The notes below the pieces were generated by a model. That model worked only from the letters and a program-made list of their open reading frames with translations. It had not been told where the DNA came from and did not search any database. From DATEPR01 sp036503065 (GTDB taxonomy: Bacteria > Actinomycetota > Actinomycetes > Mycobacteriales > Pseudonocardiaceae): a stretch of 9,891 bases of DNA. The DNA lies in assembly GCA_036503065.1 (NCBI GenBank), contig DASXXM010000275.1:1-9891 (forward strand), in the 5' to 3' direction. Positions 5,504 through 9,891 of the stretch are shown here, one piece after another; within the stretch, counting starts at the first letter, position 1, and every line of letters starts with the position of its first letter. Made by a program: the position numbers and the translations under genes.

Positions 5504-7885
5504 CTAGGGCGTCATGCTGACCGGTTGCGGCAGCCGTTCCTCCCCGGACGGCTCGTCCGGGTCGGCGCTCCTGCGGCCCAGCTTGGACGGCCACCAGTTC
5601 CACCGGCCCAGTAGCACCGCCGTCGAGGGCACCAGCAGGGTGCGCACCAGGAACGTGTCCATCAGGATGCCCACCGCGAGGCCGACGCCGATGTCCCGCA
5701 CCTGCTGCCCGCCGCCGCCCCCGGCGATCGCGAACACCGCGAACGTGCCGGCCAGGATCAGCCCGGCCGACGTGACCGTGGTGCCCGTGGTGCTCAACGC
5801 CTTGGTGATGGCCTGGCGCAGCGACAGGCGGTGCGCCTCCTCCCGGATGCGGCTCATCACCAGGATGTTGTAGTCCTCGCCCAGCGCCAGCAGGAAGATG
5901 AACATCAGGAACGGCATGAAGAACGTCAACCCACCGGAGCCGCCGATCTTGATGAAGACCAGCACCGCGAGGCCCAGCGCCGCCAGGTAGGACAGGCCGA
6001 CCGACGCGATCAGGTACAGCGGCGCGACCAGGCTGCGCATCACCAGGGCCAGCAGCACGCCGATGACGAGGATGGCGATCGGGATCACCGTGCCCAGGTC
6101 GCTGCCGGAGATCGAACTGATGTCGTAGAGCGCGGGGGCCTCACCGTCCACACCCGAGTCGGTGGCGCTGATGGCGCCGGCCACCGAGTTCACCGCCGCC
6201 CGGATGGCCGGCACCGCGTTCAACGCCGGTGTGCCGCCGGGATCACCCGCCGTCAGGCCGACAAGGTACTGCACCGTGTGCCCGTCGGCGCTCACGTACT
6301 GCCCGGTGGCCCGGTACGCCTGGTACTGCGCGGGCGGCACGTGCACCGACGCGGGCGGCACCGGCGGCAACGCACCGGCCGGGCCCAACTGGTCGTGCAG
6401 TTGTACGTAGAGCGCGGGCGTCAGGGTGGCGCCGTTCGGGTTCAGCGGACCGGTGATGTTGGCGGTGAACTGACCGGACGCGGCCAGCTTCTGCTGCGCA
6501 TCGGTGAGCGCCTGCGGATCGCTCCATGCCGTGCCGGGCAACCGGAACAGCACGCTCGTCGGCGACGCGGACACCGTCGGGAAATACTTGGTCTGCAGGG
6601 CGGCGCCGGCCGCGGAGTCGGTGCCGGCAGGCGCGGACACCGAACCACCGAACCCGGACGCCTGGTAGCCCAACGACGCGATCGCCAGGCCGCCGAACAG
6701 CACCACACCCGCGACCAGTGTGACGACCGGCCGCTGCACGATCCGCGCCGAGATCCGGCCCCACACGCCGCTGTTGCCGACACCGGTCCGGATCTTCGTC
6801 GGCCAGAACACCGCTTTGCCCAGGATGGCCAGCAACGCGGGCAGCAGGGTCAGCGCGGCGATCAGCATCACGCCGATGCCGATGGCCAGCGGTACGCCGA
6901 GGTCGGCGTAGAAGCTGAAACTGGCCGCCAGCAACGAAACCAGCGCGGCGATGACGGTGATCGCGGAGAACGTCACCGACTCCCCCACCCGCGCCACCGC
7001 CCGCACGATGGCATCGCGTGGCGCGAGTCCGTGGCCCATCTCCTCGCGCACCCGGAACATCAGGAACAGCCCGTAGTCCGTGCCGGCGCCCAGGATCAGC
7101 ACGATCATCAGGAACTGCGCGATCGGCGACACCTTCAGCCCCGCCTGCGCGGCCGCGCCGACGAGCGGCCCGGACAGCGTGACCACCAGGAACGCCGGGA
7201 GCAGCGTGACGACCGGCGCCAGGATCGAGCGGAAGATCAAGAGCAACAGGATCAGGATCAGCCCGACCGACAGGTACTGGATCTGGTTGCCGGTGCTGCC
7301 CGACGACGCCTGGTTGTCCACCTGCGCGGCCACCGCGCCGGCCAGGTGCGCCTGCAACCCGGCGGGCAGGTCGGCCGACGTGATCGCCGTGCGCAGGTCC
7401 TTCACCACGGGCGCCTCACCGTTCGGCCCGCCGCCGAACGTGACCAGGGCCTGGAGTTGCGCAGCCTGCAGGTCCCTTGACTGGCCGGCGTCGCGCACCT
7501 GCACCACGCCGGACACCCTGGCCAGGTCCGTCCGCAGCCGGTCGATGGCCTGCTGGTCACCGGCGGTCAACTGGCCGCCGTCCCTGGCGATGATCACCGG
7601 GACCGGCTGGACGCCGGAGCGCTGGAACGCGCCTGCCAGCACGGCAGCGTGCGAACTGGGCGCGCTGGCCGGCAGGAAGTCGGCGTTGTTGCCGTTGGTC
7701 ACGCTCGCCAGCGACGGCAGCAGGACCGCGGCGGCGACCGTGCCGGCCAACCACACAACCACCACCAGCCAGCGGAATCGGACCGAGAACCGGCCGATCG
7801 CGGCGAACACCGCACCTACTCTGCCGGCCCCGTGGCCGTCCTCGTCGCCGGTGCTCACCGGCGCCCCCTCGTCGGTCGCGCGCAT
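5504..7885 (-). CDS. MmpL/RND family transporter
   Basis: A 793-residue integral membrane protein of the MmpL branch of the RND superfamily. These use the proton gradient to move lipids, polyketides or small molecules across the membrane. The order is typical. A cytosolic N-terminus leads to TM1 (about 38-58), then a first extracytoplasmic domain (60-200) and TM2-6 (about 204-356). A second loop domain (about 408-597) and TM8-12 (about 600-760) follow TM7 (388-406). The Asp-Tyr pairs expected for the proton relay are present in both halves: GAGTDYGLFL (Asp270) and LGEDYNILVMSRIREE (Asp671). Repeat halves and length fit a complete transporter without the long C-terminal tail of some mycobacterial members. 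ATG 7885 has AGGGAGA eight bases upstream. No regulator or lipid-synthesis partner is adjacent, so the substrate is open. It is a single-gene unit with its own terminator. Confidence 0.93.
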   Translation of the reverse strand: MRATDEGAPVSTGDEDGHGAGRVGAVFAAIGRFSVRFRWLVVVVWLAGTVAAAVLLPSLASVTNGNNADFLPASAPSSHAAVLAGAFQRSGVQPVPVIIARDGGQLTAGDQQAIDRLRTDLARVSGVVQVRDAGQSRDLQAAQLQALVTFGGGPNGEAPVVKDLRTAITSADLPAGLQAHLAGAVAAQVDNQASSGSTGNQIQYLSVGLILILLLLIFRSILAPVVTLLPAFLVVTLSGPLVGAAAQAGLKVSPIAQFLMIVLILGAGTDYGLFLMFRVREEMGHGLAPRDAIVRAVARVGESVTFSAITVIAALVSLLAASFSFYADLGVPLAIGIGVMLIAALTLLPALLAILGKAVFWPTKIRTGVGNSGVWGRISARIVQRPVVTLVAGVVLFGGLAIASLGYQASGFGGSVSAPAGTDSAAGAALQTKYFPTVSASPTSVLFRLPGTAWSDPQALTDAQQKLAASGQFTANITGPLNPNGATLTPALYVQLHDQLGPAGALPPVPPASVHVPPAQYQAYRATGQYVSADGHTVQYLVGLTAGDPGGTPALNAVPAIRAAVNSVAGAISATDSGVDGEAPALYDISSISGSDLGTVIPIAILVIGVLLALVMRSLVAPLYLIASVGLSYLAALGLAVLVFIKIGGSGGLTFFMPFLMFIFLLALGEDYNILVMSRIREEAHRLSLRQAITKALSTTGTTVTSAGLILAGTFAVFAIAGGGGGQQVRDIGVGLAVGILMDTFLVRTLLVPSTAVLLGRWNWWPSKLGRRSADPDEPSGEERLPQPVSMTP

Positions 7886-7980
7886 GCTCGGATCTCCCTA
7901 GGTCAGCATGTGGTGATACCCCTACCGCGGGAACATCCTGACCGGCCGACCGGTCCGACGCGTCCACCCCCGGGTGGGTC

Positions 7981-7994
7981 TTGCGGTACCGCAA
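7981..7994. promoter_or_regulatory. 14-bp perfect palindrome upstream of mmpL
   Basis: TTGCGGTACCGCAA is a perfect palindrome, 96 bp before the mmpL start codon. It is the size of a half-to-full operator for TetR- or MarR-type dimers. MmpL genes are often TetR-controlled, but no such regulator is in view, so the binder would be encoded elsewhere. Confidence 0.45.
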
Positions 7995-8013
7995 CCGCAG
8001 TGCATCCAGCCCA

Positions 8014-8037
8014 CACGTACCACGAACGTCGTACGTG
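8014..8037. promoter_or_regulatory. 24-bp imperfect palindrome upstream of mmpL
   Basis: CACGTAC (8014-8020) and GTACGTG (8031-8037) are inverse complements, and inside them ACG (8022-8024) matches CGT (8027-8029). So 20 of 24 bases obey the dyad. Its centre is 38 bp from that of the palindrome at 7981-7994. The two share no core sequence, which suggests two different binding proteins. It lies about 130 bp from mmpL and 180 bp from the divergent ATPase gene. Confidence 0.45.
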
Positions 8038-8215
8038 ACATCACACCTGCGGTGGATGGCAGCACTGGCCCCGGAACGGAGGGTAGCCGACCCAAGCTGA
8101 GAGTCCTGAGAAGGATCAACGGCGGGCCGCGCCGGCCGCGGAAACATGGTGGACAGATCCTCGACAGCGATTTCCGGGCCGCACCGACGTGCGTAACGTG
8201 GGCACCGACCTGACG
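8038..8215 (+). promoter_or_regulatory. upstream region of the ATPase gene with a candidate -10 element
   Basis: With the two palindromes, this completes the 330-bp gene-free gap 7886-8215 between divergent genes. TAACGT at 8194-8199 fits the actinobacterial -10 pattern and would place a transcription start near 8206, just ahead of the ATG at 8216, so a nearly leaderless transcript is possible. No good -35 is seen at 17 bp. Short open frames here look non-coding. Confidence 0.25.
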
Positions 8216-9580
8216 ATGCACGACACGACACCCGGTGACCGAGTCGGCAGGAATGTGATCTTCGTGTGGGAGAAGTTCGGCTTCGATCAGAGCCCTTACA
8301 CCACCGAGCCGGTCCCGGCCACGGAGGAGGGCGATCAACTTCTGGTCGGCCGGGAAGCCGAAATCACCAAACTCGAGTCACGCATCGTTTCCGGTGGCAC
8401 CCATCCGACCCTGGAAGGGGACAACGGGGTCGGCAAGACCAGCCTGCTGCGGGTCGCGTGTTATCGGCTGCGGCGGGCGTTCGAGGAGGACAGTTCCGCG
8501 AAGCTGTTCATTCCGATCGACGAGTTCTTCCAGCCCGATTCGGACGGCTCGGTCGACGACTTCATCAAGCGCGTGTACTGGACGATCGCGTCGGCCATCG
8601 TCAAGGAACACGCGACCTTGAAAGAACACCTCGACAACGTGCCGGACATCACCGACATCAGAACCTGGTTGAACTCGCCGGTGCTGAAGTCCGGCGGCGG
8701 CAGCGTGTCGGTGGCCGGCTTCGGCGGCGGTGCCAGCGTGGGACGTGTCATCAATACCGGTGCCGGGTTCGCCGACGCCGGATTCAAGGAATTGATCGAC
8801 ACCTGGCTGCGCCAGATGTTCCCGTCCACTCGGGCGGGCGGCTTCATCTGCGTGATCGACAACCTGGAACTCCTGGAGACCACGCAGTCGGCCAGGAATC
8901 TGCTCGAGGCGATACGGGATCCCCTGCTCAATCGCCGTGGGCTTCGCTGGATCCTCTGCGGCGCACGTGGCATCATCCGAACCTCCGTTTCGTCGCCCCG
9001 GCTGGAAGGGCGCCTCAAGGACCCGGTTGAGATCACACCCATCTCCGACGAGTTCGTCGCGGCCGCGATCAAACAACGGATCGAGATCTGCCGCATGCAT
9101 TCGCAGGCCGAGCCACCGGTCGGACCGGAGACCTTCAGGTACCTGTACGACATACTCAACCGAAACCTGCGCAGTGCGTTCAAGATAGCCGAGGACTTCT
9201 CCTTCTGGCTGCTGGACGAAGGCGAGGTCTCCGGCAACGCCGCGACCTATGCCGAGTTGTTCGAGGTCTGGCTCACCGGCCAGGCGGACAAGCACCACGG
9301 CGACACCCACCTGAGAAATCGGGCGTGGCAGGTGTTCGACACGCTCGCCGAGCGTGACGGCTGGTGTTCACCCGGTGACTACGCCGACTTCGGCTTCAAC
9401 TCGACCGCGGCGATGCGGCTCCAGGTCAAGGCACTCGAGCAGGACAACCTGGTGGTCACGTCGATCAACGACGACGCGGACAAGCGGCGGAAGACGATCT
9501 CCATGACACCCAGGGGCTGGCTCGTCCGCTACGCCAGGACGGGTTACCCGCCACCCGCCCCGAGAACATCGGCCCCATGA
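8216..9580 (+). CDS. P-loop ATPase with C-terminal winged helix, function unknown
   Basis: About 454 residues. Residues 18-28 (WEKFGFDQSPY) form a short N-terminal motif, followed by VGREAEI (44-50), which marks the entry to an ORC/STAND-like ATPase core. Walker A is GDNGVGKTS (68-76). Walker B is GFICVIDN (209-216), with Asn in place of the usual acidic residue after Asp215. A sensor-like strand RWILCGARG (244-252) and a lid with NRNLRSAFKIAEDF (315-328) follow, where Arg319 resembles sensor 2. Between the Walker motifs lies a Gly/Ser/Val-rich insert (159-189, with GGGSVSVAGFGGGASVG). The C-terminus (about 366-440) looks like a winged helix. The protein has no signal peptide or clear membrane helix. 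Such ATPases occur in regulatory, replication-like and defence settings; none can be chosen here. The start is uncertain: ATG 8216 lacks a ribosome site, GTG 8264 would begin at the conserved WEKFGF and has AGGA 11 bases upstream, and GTG 8189 is also open. By eye the gene is less GC-biased than its neighbours. Confidence 0.85.
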   Translation: MHDTTPGDRVGRNVIFVWEKFGFDQSPYTTEPVPATEEGDQLLVGREAEITKLESRIVSGGTHPTLEGDNGVGKTSLLRVACYRLRRAFEEDSSAKLFIPIDEFFQPDSDGSVDDFIKRVYWTIASAIVKEHATLKEHLDNVPDITDIRTWLNSPVLKSGGGSVSVAGFGGGASVGRVINTGAGFADAGFKELIDTWLRQMFPSTRAGGFICVIDNLELLETTQSARNLLEAIRDPLLNRRGLRWILCGARGIIRTSVSSPRLEGRLKDPVEITPISDEFVAAAIKQRIEICRMHSQAEPPVGPETFRYLYDILNRNLRSAFKIAEDFSFWLLDEGEVSGNAATYAELFEVWLTGQADKHHGDTHLRNRAWQVFDTLAERDGWCSPGDYADFGFNSTAAMRLQVKALEQDNLVVTSINDDADKRRKTISMTPRGWLVRYARTGYPPPAPRTSAP

Positions 9581-9605
9581 TCGAGAACCGGTGGTGCGGG
9601 TCGGA

Positions 9606-9891
9606 CTACGTGTTCTGTGGGAAGCCCAGGTTCACGCCGCCGTGCGACGGGTCCGGCCAGCGGCTGGTGACGACCTTGCCCCTGGTGAAGAAGTGCACCC
9701 CCTCCGGGCCGTAGGCGTGCGAGTCGCCGAACAGGGAGTCCTTCCAGCCGCCGAACGAGTAGTACGCGACCGGGACCGGGATCGGCACGTTCACGCCGAC
9801 CATGCCCACGCGCACCTTGCCCAGGAAGGCCTGGGCGGTGTCGCCATCGCGGGTGAACAGCGAGACGCCGTTGCCGAACTCGTGGGCGTTG
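9606..9891 (-). CDS. mmsA: CoA-acylating methylmalonate-semialdehyde dehydrogenase, C-terminal part
   Basis: The last 94 residues of an aldehyde dehydrogenase of the MmsA/IolA type, entering from the right edge and ending at TAG (9608-9606). The segments FGNGVSLFT, VGMVGVNVPIPVPVAYYSFGGWKDSLFGD, and GVHFFTRGKVVTSRW are diagnostic for this subfamily. It converts malonate or methylmalonate semialdehyde plus CoA and NAD+ to acetyl- or propionyl-CoA, CO2 and NADH, in valine and inositol breakdown. The catalytic Cys and NAD-binding parts lie outside the window. The stop is 25 bases from the stop of the convergent ATPase gene, with no hairpin between them. Confidence 0.93.
   Translation of the reverse strand, partial: NAHEFGNGVSLFTRDGDTAQAFLGKVRVGMVGVNVPIPVPVAYYSFGGWKDSLFGDSHAYGPEGVHFFTRGKVVTSRWPDPSHGGVNLGFPQNT

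Noticed and set aside
5831..7480. Long plus-strand open frame (549 codons) antisense to mmpL
   Set aside because: Its translation is a run of Arg, Gln, Asp, His and Gly typical of the shadow of a GC-rich gene, while the minus strand encodes a clear MmpL transporter with all family motifs.
7974..8213. Possible 79-codon gene in the mmpL-ATPase gap
   Set aside because: No ribosome binding site, no family likeness, and it covers the palindromes and the ATPase promoter region.

Overview
This is a GC-rich window with strongly GC-biased third codon positions and GTG as well as ATG starts. It carries small secreted proteins, an MmpL transporter, an EF-G2-type paralogue and a stand-alone pdxS. All of this points to an actinomycete; a Pseudonocardiales-like organism is my inference, not shown directly. 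No rRNA, tRNA, CRISPR array, integrase, transposase or plasmid function is visible.

Layout. (1) 1-890, plus strand: two tandem, overlapping RimJ/RimL-type GNAT acetyltransferases. They are recent duplicates, and the first is cut by the window edge. (2) 1024-1284, plus: a small secreted Trp-rich protein with two cysteines, ending at a perfect 20-bp-arm hairpin shared with the convergent gene pdxS. (3) 1335-2246, minus: pdxS, the synthase subunit of PLP synthase, without pdxT beside it. (4) 2247-2548: an intergenic region between two divergent genes, rich in regulatory-looking repeats: inverted AGTGGCCTG elements on the pdxS side, and a CRP-like box plus two 18-bp direct repeats on the other side. 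(5) 2549-4684, plus: an EF-G-like translational GTPase (EF-G2/FusA2 type) with altered G motifs. It is followed by a hairpin shared with (6) a convergent DoxX-family membrane protein (4744-5226, minus). (7) 5504-7885, minus: an MmpL/RND transporter with its own 20-bp-arm hairpin terminator and two dyad symmetries upstream. (8) 8216-9580, plus: a P-loop ATPase with a glycine-rich insert and a C-terminal winged helix, function unknown. (9) 9606 to the right edge, minus: the C-terminal end of a CoA-acylating methylmalonate-semialdehyde dehydrogenase.

The genes are mostly single transcription units separated by strong hairpins, so the window looks like a chromosomal patchwork rather than one pathway. 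Only the two GNAT genes look co-translated. The parts most worth following up are the ATPase of unknown function, the EF-G2 gene with its unusual control region, the candidate PdxR-like sites in front of pdxS, and the two palindromes upstream of mmpL.
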